In this document: positions 6,969 to 12,959 of the stretch, piece by piece
Numbering within the stretch: the stretch's first letter is position 1
How the letters are laid out: each line of letters opens with the position of its first letter
Assembly (NCBI RefSeq): GCF_024693525.1
Contig: NZ_JAILKR010000113.1
Coordinates: forward strand, 1 to 12,959
Length of the DNA: 12,959 nt
Origin: Selenomonas sp.
GTDB taxonomy: Bacteria > Bacillota_C > Negativicutes > Selenomonadales > Selenomonadaceae
Reading direction: 5' to 3'
The notes under the pieces: generated by a model
The model's database searches: none
What the model was told of the DNA's origin: nothing
What the model saw: the letters and a program-made list of their open reading frames with translations, nothing else
Made by a program: the position numbers and the translations under genes

Positions 6969-7160
6969 AAAACAGCCATCGACGTGCCAATCTGCTCCGG
7001 TTACATATTGGGCATTGTCTGAGGCTATAAAGGCGATGACGCTGGCGATTTCTTCTGGGGCAGCATGTCGTCCGGCAGGAATATGTTCTTCTACAGCGGA
7101 TTCGTATATGGAGATTTCCTCTGCGGTTAGTCCCGTATCATTGAGTACACGAGTATCCAT
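6963..7160 (-). pseudogene. Short-chain dehydrogenase/reductase, C-terminal fragment
   Basis: About 66 residues on the minus strand match the end of a classical SDR oxidoreductase: TRVLNDTGL, the helix EEHIPAGRHAAPEEIASVIAFI, and ASDNAQYVTGADWHVDG, which is the usual last strand and substrate-pocket loop of the fold. The N-terminal 180 or so residues, including the nucleotide-binding GxxxGxG and the catalytic YxxxK, are missing; upstream of 7160 no SDR sequence can be read. The normal stop is also lost: after VDGCFLC the frame runs on into unrelated DNA. It is a remnant without function. Confidence 0.75.
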
Positions 7161-7240
7161 ATAGAGAAAAGTGGATTATCACAATTTACTTATAATTTCG
7201 ACTATTAAACCGATAATCCTTCAAGTTTTGGCAAGGAGAT

Positions 7241-8053
7241 TTAGATTGTGCCCACATTCCCCCAAGCAAAGGTGGCCCAACGGTCGTTGGCGTTAGGGAG
7301 GAGTAATGCGAATAGTTTTCCGCGTAGACTGTATTTTTTCATTTCTTCATTGAAACTATGTTCTGCAAGCAGGCGGATTCCGTCGGTCAATTCTACAATT
7401 TCCTGGGCGGAGTCCGTACCGGAACGGAAATGGGCATTGGTGTTTTTGACGGTATCATGGTGTTTTTCGTTTCGCATCATTAGTTTGCTATTTTGTTCGG
7501 CAATTAAGATGCCCTGAGGGAAATTATCCTTTAGAATGTTTAGCAGGGTGCGGATTTGATTCATGGTAAAGTACATGAATAGTCCTTCGGCGAGAAAGAC
7601 GGGTGGGGATTGTCTGCCCGCAAGCACCTTTTTCACTGCGTCGCACCAGGTATCTTCCAACACATTGGCGGGGAGCATAGTCACGCGGTCCTGCTCGGGA
7701 AAGGCTTTGCATCGTGCCGCGATAGAGTCAGGTAAATCGAGGTCAAACCACCAGATTTTGCCGTTATCCATACGGGAAAAGCGGTTGTCAAAACCGGCAC
7801 CGATATTTACGATCACGGTATCTGGTGCTTGGGCGATAATTCCTTTTAGCTGGCGGTCAAGCATGATGGTTCGAGCTACCACGCCTTCATGGGATAGGAA
7901 TTTGTCGTAGGGTTTGGTGTCAATATCCAAGGCGCTGATGATTTCTACAGCTTTGGGGTCTTTGATTCGTGCATGGGGACGCATTGTCTCACTGGCCTTG
8001 ATGGCAAGGGGGATGAGTGCTGTGGTCTGAACATCACCTAATTTTAGTTCCAT
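7241..8053 (-). CDS. Class I SAM-dependent methyltransferase, LCM/PPM (TcmP-like) family
   Basis: The 270-residue protein fits the leucine carboxyl methyltransferase-like family, which includes TcmP- and PPM-type O-methyltransferases. Visible motifs are TALIPLAIKASETMRP near the N-terminus, the SAM-binding NIGAGFDNRFSR (83-94), the acidic strand end WWFDLDLP (101-108), and LAEGLFMYF (154-162), a hallmark of the family. Such enzymes methylate carboxyl or hydroxyl groups of small molecules or polyketides; the substrate here cannot be told. An in-frame ATG 33 bp upstream (8086) exists, but GGAGG (8059-8063, minus strand) is correctly placed only for the ATG at 8053. It stands alone on the minus strand, divergent from the WG-repeat gene, and no biosynthetic neighbours are seen. 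Confidence 0.88.
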   Translation of the reverse strand: MELKLGDVQTTALIPLAIKASETMRPHARIKDPKAVEIISALDIDTKPYDKFLSHEGVVARTIMLDRQLKGIIAQAPDTVIVNIGAGFDNRFSRMDNGKIWWFDLDLPDSIAARCKAFPEQDRVTMLPANVLEDTWCDAVKKVLAGRQSPPVFLAEGLFMYFTMNQIRTLLNILKDNFPQGILIAEQNSKLMMRNEKHHDTVKNTNAHFRSGTDSAQEIVELTDGIRLLAEHSFNEEMKKYSLRGKLFALLLPNANDRWATFAWGNVGTI

Positions 8054-8110
8054 GGTTGCCTCCAATCTTTGGAAAAGAATATCCATTACATAGCGTAGGC
8101 TACTCGTTTA

Positions 8111-8151
8111 GCCAAAAAGCGGCCGTATGAGCAGTACGGCCGCTTTTTGGC
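8111..8151. terminator. Perfect hairpin between two divergent genes
   Basis: A perfect 17-bp inverted repeat (8111-8127 and 8135-8151) with a 7-base loop has a GC-rich inner stem and an AAAAA/TTTTT segment in its outer part, like a two-way intrinsic terminator. No gene ends here: the methyltransferase starts at 8053 going left and the WG-repeat gene starts further right. It may be left from a lost gene, insulate the two promoters, or be an operator. Confidence 0.6.
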
Positions 8152-8174
8152 TGTGTATTATATTTTAGGAGAGC

Positions 8175-8202
8175 TTTAACGAAAGCCTATGGATAATATA
8201 AC
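8175..8202 (+). promoter_or_regulatory. Possible promoter of the WG-repeat gene
   Basis: TTTAAC (8175-8180) and TATAAC (8197-8202) are 16 bp apart. The -10 box overlaps the palindrome ATAATATAACATTAT and is followed at once by the Fur-like box. The match is moderate, and the resulting leader to the ATG at 8355 would be about 150 bases. Confidence 0.35.
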
Positions 8203-8207
8203 ATTAT

Positions 8208-8222
8208 TGAGAATGAAAATCA
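8208..8222. promoter_or_regulatory. Fur-box-like operator
   Basis: TGAGAATGAAAATCA matches the 7-1-7 Fur consensus TGATAATnATTATCA at 11 of 14 defined positions. It lies just downstream of a second AT palindrome (8193-8207) and of the suggested -10. If real, the WG-repeat gene would be repressed by iron through a Fur-family regulator. In AT-rich intergenic DNA such matches also arise by chance. Confidence 0.3.
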
Positions 8223-8354
8223 ATAGATTTGTGGAATTTATTTTTTGCCTCCAAATGCAATCGAAATTTTTGGCAGAAGGAATATGCTGGCGTGGTGCAG
8301 AAAGACTATATGACGATTAGAGGTGGGAACAGCTTGATTAGGGAGTGTTGGTGG

Positions 8355-9692
8355 ATGAATGTACGCAAAATAAGCCTGTCGTTGTTGGTAGCAATTATGA
8401 GCTGCTTGGGAATAGAAGGGGATTTGCTACAGGCTGAGCCGTTGGCGGTAGTACAGGACAATGACTTGTGTGGCATTATTGATAATAAAGGAAAATTCCT
8501 GGTTCCCCTTGGGTATGAGCAAATCGTTCCGTGGGAAAATGGGGCCCTGATTGTGAAGAAAGGGGAGCTTTGCGGTGTCTTACGCAGGGATGGCAGGGAG
8601 ATTGTTCCCGTAAAATACATCAGCATTTTGATTCCAAATCACGGGAATACCTATTTGGTGGAAGATAATGAAGCACATTGGGGGGCTTACAGTAGTGAAG
8701 GGGAGGTAGTCCTGCCGATGGTCTACGATGAAATCACGGCTGTAACGAAGTCCAATGATTGTTTTGGGGTACGGCAGGGGGCTGCCTGGCGTTTTGTTCA
8801 TAGGGATGGTTCCTCATGGGGGACCGAAGTGTTTGACTATATTGGGGAATTCGGTGATGAATTGGCCGTGGTAAAGCAACAAGATAAATGGGGATATGCA
8901 ACCGATAAAGGGGAAATTGCGTTGACGCCGCAATATGAAGGGGCGCAAAATTTTTCTGGAGATTATGCGGCAGTGAAAAAGCAAGGGAAATGGGGATTCA
9001 TCAATCGTCAGGGGATAATGAAAATTCAGCCTCAGTTCCGTGAGGTGTATTCTGGTTTTTCCGAGGGATTGGCTGCGGTACAAGCGCCAACAGGCAAAGG
9101 GTATATTGATCGGCAGGGCAATTTGCTGCTGCCGCGCGATTCGCGGTATATTGGTCCCTTTAAAGATGGTGTGGCCGAGATTCATGAGGTGAAGAAAAAA
9201 CTGAATGTGTGGAAGACTTTGGCTTATGGTGCAAGTGTGGCCATGGGAAGTATTGGACTTCCGTCGAAAAATACGTTAAAGAGCAGCGAAAAGCGGGGAT
9301 ATATTAATCGGCGAGGCGAAGAAATTGTCGCAACAAGCTATGATGAAGTGCTGCCCTTTGCGGATGGAATGTCCTTAGTGCGTAAAGATAAGAAATGGGG
9401 AGCAGTGAGTTTTGATGGCAAAACTACGATTCGCCCGCAGTTTGATGAAATGCGGCCCTTTGGCGAAGGCGTGGCCGCAGTTTGCAGAGAAAAACGTTGG
9501 CAGCTTATTGATAAAAACGGTCAGGTAATAGAGGAGCTTCCGCCTGAGGTTACGGATACTGGTGTAAGGTCGGCAGGGCTTTTGCCCGTGTGCATCAGCG
9601 GAAAATGGGGGTATATGAATAAAGCGGGAGAAATCGTTATTTCTCCACGTTTCAGACAGGTGGGAATCTTTACGGATGAACCTGGCAGGTAA
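8355..9692 (+). CDS. Exported WG-repeat (KWG) protein
   Basis: The 445-residue protein starts with a signal-peptide-like segment (MNVRKISLSLLVAIMSCL, probable cleavage after LLQA near residue 27). About nine or ten WG repeats follow, each about 35-40 residues, of the type KWGYI(D/N)+G...P.YD....F..G.A.V; clear units include DKWGYATDKGE, GKWGFINRQG, KGYIDRQGN, RGYINRRGEE, KKWGAVSFDGK and GKWGYMNKAGE. These repeats build a beta-propeller-like fold used for binding; the ligand is unknown. Between two repeats an insertion of about 30 residues (LNVWKTLAYGASVAMGSIGL) breaks the periodicity. The frame is open upstream to 8229, but the ATG at 8355 follows GGGAG at a normal distance and gives the signal peptide at the very N-terminus, so it is preferred. 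The gene has its own terminator and is probably monocistronic. Confidence 0.87.
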   Translation: MNVRKISLSLLVAIMSCLGIEGDLLQAEPLAVVQDNDLCGIIDNKGKFLVPLGYEQIVPWENGALIVKKGELCGVLRRDGREIVPVKYISILIPNHGNTYLVEDNEAHWGAYSSEGEVVLPMVYDEITAVTKSNDCFGVRQGAAWRFVHRDGSSWGTEVFDYIGEFGDELAVVKQQDKWGYATDKGEIALTPQYEGAQNFSGDYAAVKKQGKWGFINRQGIMKIQPQFREVYSGFSEGLAAVQAPTGKGYIDRQGNLLLPRDSRYIGPFKDGVAEIHEVKKKLNVWKTLAYGASVAMGSIGLPSKNTLKSSEKRGYINRRGEEIVATSYDEVLPFADGMSLVRKDKKWGAVSFDGKTTIRPQFDEMRPFGEGVAAVCREKRWQLIDKNGQVIEELPPEVTDTGVRSAGLLPVCISGKWGYMNKAGEIVISPRFRQVGIFTDEPGR

Positions 9693-9709
9693 CGACGGGG
9701 TATGGCGCT

Positions 9710-9744
9710 AAGATGACAGTCAAAATATAGCTGTCATCTTTTTT
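9710..9744 (+). terminator. Intrinsic terminator after the WG-repeat gene
   Basis: A 10-bp perfect stem (9710-9719 and 9731-9740) with an 11-base loop is followed by a T run (9739-9744). It begins 17 bp after the stop codon. Confidence 0.88.
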
Positions 9745-9818
9745 ATTGTTTGATATCTTTTACATTATTACACGAAGAAAAAGGATAAAACGCGATAAAT
9801 GTAGAATAAATAAAGAGC

Positions 9819-10451
9819 TTGGCTGGAGGAGGGCGATTTGCGGAGGAGTTCTTGGGCCGCAAGTTCCCGGATAATCAGGCCGATGTGTATCTCTTGTTGA
9901 AATTTGATGGCAATACCATGGAGGAAATTGCCTCGTACTATGACGATACCGCGCAGATTTGCCTGGATCAGGGAGCTATCGATATCCTGATTGCCGATAC
10001 CGAGGAACGCAGCCTGCCCGTATGGAAGACGCGTGGGGCCTTCCTGGAAGCCATCAAGGCATCGACCAGCATGATGGATGAAGTGGATGTGGTAGTGCCG
10101 CGCAATCGGGTCAATGATTTTGTGGAGTTTGTCCATCAGCTGCGTCAAGATATCGGCATCCGCATCAAGTCCTTCGGCCATGCGGGAGATGGCAATCTCC
10201 ATGTCTATATCCTGCGGGATGACCTGTCCGATGAAAAGTGGCGGGAGCTCATGCGGCTGGCGATGAAGCGCATGTATGCCAAGGCGCGGGAGCTGCAGGG
10301 ACAGGTATCGGGAGAGCATGGCATCGGCCTGGTAAAGCGCCCCTATCTGAAGGAATCCCTGCCGGAAGCGAGCCTGGTGCTGATGCGGGGCATCAAGCAG
10401 GTCTTTGATCCGAATAATATTCTCAATCCACATAAGGTATGCCAGATGTGA
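9819..10451 (+). pseudogene. GlcD/D-lactate dehydrogenase-type FAD oxidase, C-terminal part only
   Basis: About 208 residues match the C-terminal FAD-oxidase domain of glycolate oxidase GlcD / D-lactate dehydrogenase proteins: FLGRKFPDNQADVYLLLKFDGN, TRGAFLEAIKAS, the DVVVPRNR block, the histidine-rich FGHAGDGNLHVYILRDD, SGEHGIGLVKR, and the terminal FDPNNILNPHK. The last three are the classic active-site and domain-end motifs and are intact. The N-terminal 250 or so residues, which bind FAD through the PCMH domain, are absent: homology begins at about 9828, and only an AT-rich stretch with stops lies before it. The first possible start is TTG 9819, without a proper ribosome site. A fragment without the FAD domain is not expected to be an oxidase. 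The truncation probably arose with a deletion that joined it to the WG-gene terminator. Confidence 0.85.
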
Positions 10452-10598
10452 GATCGGATATACTTTATCTGTTGATGTTTTTCCGTATCTGAGGGGGCTG
10501 GTGCAAAAAACTTAGGGACAAGCAGGAATTTTTGCTATTCGCAGGGAAAATCAAAAGCTGGGAAGCGTGTATATTTCTTTGAGGAGGAAGCACATATT

Positions 10599-10805
10599 AT
10601 GAAAGACTTACATCGAGCCGTAGATGCTATGCATCACCCCTATCAGTATTCCGATTTGGAGTTGGAGCGCGCGAATGAAGCCATCCAGCAAAGTCCTCTG
10701 AAACAATTCTATAAAGAATATTACAAAAATCTATACAAACGCATCCTGGAATGCAAAAAGAAGAATCGAAGTGCAGTCGGGGAGTTGGGCTATTTTGGTG
10801 GATAA
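10599..10805 (+). CDS. Small hypothetical protein (68 aa)
   Basis: I do not recognise this protein. It has 68 residues, is soluble and charged, with a likely helical middle (DLELERANEAIQQSPLKQFY, then KEYYKNLYKRILECKKKNR) rich in lysine, tyrosine and glutamate, one cysteine and no membrane segment. The start is well supported by GAGGAGG about 10-15 bases upstream of the ATG. It follows the FAD-oxidase remnant by 147 bp and is followed by a separate promoter, so it is probably transcribed alone. The strong ribosome site and normal codon use argue that it is a real gene. Confidence 0.65.
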   Translation: MKDLHRAVDAMHHPYQYSDLELERANEAIQQSPLKQFYKEYYKNLYKRILECKKKNRSAVGELGYFGG

Positions 10806-10830
10806 AAAATATAAATATTCTGAAAACGTA

Positions 10831-10859
10831 TTGACAAAGTTTCTTTTCTATGCTATCTT
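10831..10859 (+). promoter_or_regulatory. Sigma-70-type promoter with extended -10
   Basis: A perfect TTGACA (10831-10836), a 17-bp spacer and TATCTT (10854-10859), preceded by TGC, form a strong vegetative promoter. It drives the exported 146-residue protein whose ATG is 43 bp downstream. Confidence 0.82.
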
Positions 10860-10902
10860 TAGATAAACGAATGATTTTATTGAAGTAAGGAGGTAAGATG
10901 GT

Positions 10903-11343
10903 ATGAGAAAATGTTTGTCCGTGTTGGTTGCGTTTTTTGTCATGATGGTTGGGTCGGTGTGTTTTGCGGCTAGTTCGGTTAATGGCAGTACCAGTGGTTC
11001 GAATGCCTGCCGGATAGACGTGCAGGCGCCGAGTAATTCGAAGCTGAGTTACTCCAAGATGCCTGCTTTTGTTGTTACGTTTAAAGACAGCAAAGGGAAG
11101 GCCGCCAATGGAACCATGATTTTTGTTGACCGGTCGACGGGAAAAGTGTTATCGTCCCGTAGTGTTTACGGCAAGACCAATTTTGTTCCGCCCAATGAAA
11201 AACGCAGCTATATTGTCGTCTTTAAACCGAAAGTAAAAAATCAAGTCATCAAGTGGCGCGTAGAGAAGAATTATTCGGCAGTAGGCAACCGTTATTTCTA
11301 TGAATTGTATACGACGAGTTATCGCATTAAAGCGGTAGGCTAA
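10903..11343 (+). CDS. Exported protein of unknown function (146 aa)
   Basis: The first 22 residues (MRKCLSVLVAFFVMMVGSVC and FA) form a clear Sec signal peptide with cleavage before ASS; the cysteine at 20 lacks a proper lipobox, so a lipoprotein is unlikely. The mature 124 residues are rich in Ser, Lys, Val and Tyr and look like a single beta-sandwich domain (KMPAFVVTFKDSKGKAANG, FVDRSTGKVLSSRSVYG, KRSYIVVFKPK). No family is recognised; the pattern resembles an Ig-like fold, which is only an inference. The start at 10903 follows TAAGGAGGT with 9 bases spacing; a nearby ATG at 10898 is in another frame. It has its own strong promoter and terminator, so it is probably well expressed. Confidence 0.8.
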   Translation: MRKCLSVLVAFFVMMVGSVCFAASSVNGSTSGSNACRIDVQAPSNSKLSYSKMPAFVVTFKDSKGKAANGTMIFVDRSTGKVLSSRSVYGKTNFVPPNEKRSYIVVFKPKVKNQVIKWRVEKNYSAVGNRYFYELYTTSYRIKAVG

Positions 11344-11367
11344 AACATCGAGTGGATTCGATGGCTG

Positions 11368-11408
11368 GCGGTCTTCATGAAGTTGTTCATGAAGGCCGCT
11401 GGTTTTTT
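11368..11408 (+). terminator. Intrinsic terminator of the exported protein gene
   Basis: A 14-bp stem (11368-11381 and 11386-11399, one G-T pair) with a GTTG loop is followed by six T (11403-11408). It lies 25 bp after the stop codon. Confidence 0.9.
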
Positions 11409-11432
11409 ATGGGGGATTTATGGTATGGCCGA

Positions 11433-11461
11433 TTGACTTTTCCCCATGCCCGTCCTATACT
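11433..11461 (+). promoter_or_regulatory. Promoter of the YczE-like membrane protein gene
   Basis: TTGACT (11433-11438) and TATACT (11456-11461) are 17 bp apart. The element contains the possible upstream ATG at 11446, which shows that translation must start later, at 11488. Confidence 0.78.
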
Positions 11462-11487
11462 ATCTATCCATGGGAGGTAGTTGTTTC

Positions 11488-12141
11488 ATGTCCATGGTGG
11501 TCCGTTATGTTTTGTTTGTTGTTGCCGTTATTGTGCAGGCTTCTGGTATTGCCTTGGTGGTTAAAAGTATGCTGGGGACATCGCCGATTTCCAGTCTGCC
11601 CTATGTGATAAGTCTGGCCTCGCCCTTTACCTTGGGGCAGATGACTTTTACCATAAATATGGTGATGGTGCTCGGTCAGTATCTGCTGCTGCGCAAGGGG
11701 TTTGATCGGATACAATTCCTGCAGGTTCCAGTTACGTTGATATTTTCCTGGTTTATTGATTTCTTTATGGATGCCTGGGCGTGGGTGATGCCGGCAAACT
11801 ACGTGTTACAGCTGTTGCCACTGCTAATTGGAACTACGCTGATTGCTTTTGGCGTTGCGGTGCAGGGAATTGCCAACGTGTTGATGCTGCCAGGAGAAGG
11901 CATCGTCTATGCGGTGTCTAGGTGTTTTCAAATCGAGTTTGGACGGGTAAAAACGGGCAATGATGTCATTTTGGTAATTTTGGCCGCAGTTATATCCCTT
12001 ATATATTTGGACGGGATTGAGGGAATCCGGGAAGGAACCTTGATATCAGCGCTGATTACTGGAACGATAGCCAGGTTCTTTTTAACGCATTTAGGCAAGG
12101 TGGATGCGAAGGGAAAGCTGGTATTCCGTCCACATTGGTAG
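11488..12141 (+). CDS. YczE/YitT-like integral membrane protein
   Basis: The 217-residue protein has about five hydrophobic segments (roughly residues 5-27, 45-68, 75-95, 103-128 and 160-180, and a weaker last one near 185-205). The N-terminal GIALVVKSMLGTSPISSLPY and the central GVAVQGIANVLMLPGEGIVYA resemble YczE/YyaS/YitT family proteins, which are inner-membrane proteins of unknown transport or regulatory role. The frame is open to an ATG at 11446, but that one lies inside the promoter; the ATG at 11488 has GGGAGGT 9 bases upstream and begins the first helix directly. It is a single-gene unit between its own promoter and a terminator. The function is not known. Confidence 0.8.
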   Translation: MSMVVRYVLFVVAVIVQASGIALVVKSMLGTSPISSLPYVISLASPFTLGQMTFTINMVMVLGQYLLLRKGFDRIQFLQVPVTLIFSWFIDFFMDAWAWVMPANYVLQLLPLLIGTTLIAFGVAVQGIANVLMLPGEGIVYAVSRCFQIEFGRVKTGNDVILVILAAVISLIYLDGIEGIREGTLISALITGTIARFFLTHLGKVDAKGKLVFRPHW

Positions 12142-12163
12142 GTAGAAATATATAACGAGTAAG

Positions 12164-12208
12164 ACAAGAGTGAGCTGCAGAGAGAGGTAAGCGCTCTTGT
12201 TTTTTTTA
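12164..12208 (+). terminator. Intrinsic terminator of the membrane protein gene
   Basis: ACAAGAG (12164-12170) pairs with CTCTTGT (12194-12200), extended by a G-T and a G-C pair, and is followed by a run of eight or nine T. Confidence 0.82.
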
Positions 12209-12264
12209 TGGGAAATAAAGGATATGGACTATCGAACACGAAGAATACGGGAGGAGGGATTATC

Positions 12265-12630
12265 ATGAATAAAGTATATTGTTATAGCAAATGCTCGACC
12301 TGTAAGAAAGCGTTGAAGTGGCTGGATGCACATAAGGTGGCGTATGAGTTGGTGGATATCAAGGCGGATCATCCCTCGGAAGAAGACCTGCGCAGGTATC
12401 ATGAGCAGAGCGGGCTGCCGCTGAAACGGTTCTTCAATACCAGCGGGCAGTTGTACCGCCAGCTGGAGTTGGCCAAGAAGCTGCCGGCAATGCCGGAGGC
12501 AGAGCAGTTCAAGTTGTTGGCCTCTGATGGCATGCTGGTAAAACGGCCGCTGGTTATAGCAGGGGCGAAGGTCCTCACGGGATTCAAGGAACCGGAGTGG
12601 GAAAGGGTATTCTTGAACGGCAGCCGATAA
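12265..12630 (+). CDS. ArsC/Spx-like thioredoxin-fold protein (YffB/MgsR type)
   Basis: The 121-residue protein belongs to the arsenate reductase ArsC/Spx family with a thioredoxin-like fold. It shows YSKCSTCKKALKWLD with the redox pair C10-x-x-C13, then the middle VDIKADHPSEEDLRRYHEQSG and LKRFFNTSG, and LVKRPLVIAG (92-100), whose arginine is conserved in the family. The C-terminus (GFKEPEWERVF) is typical too. Members are either thiol reductases or, as with Spx and MgsR, redox-sensing regulators that bind RNA polymerase; sequence alone cannot decide, but FNTSG and the short C-terminus fit the ArsC/YffB-like group better. The ATG at 12265 has GGGAGGAGGG upstream and gives a normal family length; an earlier in-frame ATG at 12208 overlaps the preceding terminator. 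Confidence 0.88.
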   Translation: MNKVYCYSKCSTCKKALKWLDAHKVAYELVDIKADHPSEEDLRRYHEQSGLPLKRFFNTSGQLYRQLELAKKLPAMPEAEQFKLLASDGMLVKRPLVIAGAKVLTGFKEPEWERVFLNGSR

Positions 12631-12640
12631 CTGCTATAAT
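12613..12640 (+). promoter_or_regulatory. Promoter of the DNPH1-like gene
   Basis: TTGAAC (12613-12618) and a perfect extended -10, TGC-TATAAT (12632-12640), are 16 bp apart. The -35 lies inside the end of the preceding gene, and the ATG at 12690 follows 49 bp later. Confidence 0.75.
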
Positions 12641-12689
12641 GAAAGTAGTCAAAATTAGTCATTCGGTTAGCAGGAATTGAGGGTTGAAG

Positions 12690-12959
12690 ATGAAGATATA
12701 TTTTGCTGGTTCTATCCGTGGCGGCCGACGGGATGCGGAGCTTTACCGCAAGGTCATAGCCGTCCTGAAGGAAAACCATCAGGTGCTCACGGAGCATGTG
12801 GGGGACTTGAGCCTGTCCACGGTGGAAGATAAAGGCGATAAGGCCATCTATGAGCAGGATACGGCCTGGCTCAGGGAATGTGATGTGGTAGTGGCTGAAT
12901 GCACGCAGGTATCGCTGGGGGTGGGCTATGAGCTGGCCTATGCGGAGGCTCATGACAAG
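12690..12959 (+). CDS. DNPH1/nucleoside 2-deoxyribosyltransferase-family protein (partial at right edge)
   Basis: The first 90 codons are open to the window edge. The N-terminal MKIYFAGSIRGGRRD carries the GSIRGG phosphate-binding loop of 2'-deoxynucleoside 5'-phosphate N-hydrolases (DNPH1/Rcl) and related deoxyribosyltransferases. ECDVVVAECTQVSLGVGYEL carries the helix start and the catalytic glutamate (E81). These enzymes cleave deoxynucleoside monophosphates into base and deoxyribose phosphate and can keep the nucleotide pool clean. GAGGG lies about 8 bases before the ATG. It shares its fold, but not close sequence, with the truncated gene at 3852-4205. The gene probably continues for another 50-60 codons. 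Its own promoter sits in the gap before it. Confidence 0.85.
   Translation, partial: MKIYFAGSIRGGRRDAELYRKVIAVLKENHQVLTEHVGDLSLSTVEDKGDKAIYEQDTAWLRECDVVVAECTQVSLGVGYELAYAEAHDK

Noticed and set aside
7173..7219. Inverted repeat GGATTATC...GATAATCC behind the methyltransferase as a terminator or attachment site
   Set aside because: Eight-bp arms are 31 bp apart with no T run; likely chance in AT-rich DNA.
9768..10433. A 221-codon minus-strand frame opposite the FAD-oxidase fragment
   Set aside because: It is the antisense of a region with clear GlcD-type motifs on the plus strand; its own translation has no recognisable domain.
1..12959. CRISPR array, tRNA or rRNA genes
   Set aside because: No regularly spaced repeats, no cloverleaf with a matching T-loop, and no rRNA sequence were seen on either strand.

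Overview
The window looks like part of a Negativicutes chromosome, possibly a Selenomonas/Mitsuokella relative. This is an inference from strong AGGAGG-type ribosome binding sites, sigma-70-like promoters, Firmicutes-type IS30 and IS66 elements and the general look of the housekeeping proteins. There was no database search, so the genus is not established. Ordinary genes sit at both ends: an RlmD-type rRNA methyltransferase tail on the left, and a membrane protein, an ArsC/Spx-like protein and a DNPH1-like hydrolase on the right. The middle is an accessory region full of mobile elements and broken genes.

Layout: (1) 1-660: the end of an rRNA uracil-5-methyltransferase gene, a very long perfect hairpin terminator, and a roughly 300-bp stretch with only a second hairpin and a possible aborted gene start. 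(2) 661-5243: two inverted IS30-family copies (661-1687 plus, 4144-5243 minus) with the same extended terminal repeats. They bracket an AT-rich two-gene unit: a reverse transcriptase of about 680-690 aa in the style of the UG/Abi (defence-associated) RTs, followed 36 bp later by a small nucleoside 2-deoxyribosyltransferase-like protein whose 3' end is cut by the second IS. (3) 5244-7160: a graveyard with an IS66 tnpC fragment, an Rpn-like nuclease gene with an internal deletion, one intact small membrane protein (DUF2905 type), an unassigned tail and a 5'-truncated SDR fragment. (4) 7241-10451: a minus-strand LCM/PPM-type methyltransferase, a hairpin and a Fur-box-like operator, an exported WG-repeat protein, and the C-terminal third to half of a GlcD-type FAD oxidase. 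(5) 10599-12959: two small proteins without recognisable family (one exported), a YczE/YitT-like membrane protein, an ArsC/Spx-like protein and the start of a DNPH1-like gene, most of them single-gene units with their own promoter or terminator.

The most interesting part is the RT plus deoxyribosyltransferase-like pair. Its RT has the YVDD catalytic core, lacks obvious retron hallmarks and carries a C-terminal half of about 400 residues with no motif I recognise. RTs of this kind often act in anti-phage defence, and NDT-fold proteins serve as effectors in some retron systems, so the pair is a plausible defence module. It may be damaged: the RT has a good Shine-Dalgarno placed before an ATA codon rather than a normal start, and the partner gene is truncated by IS30.
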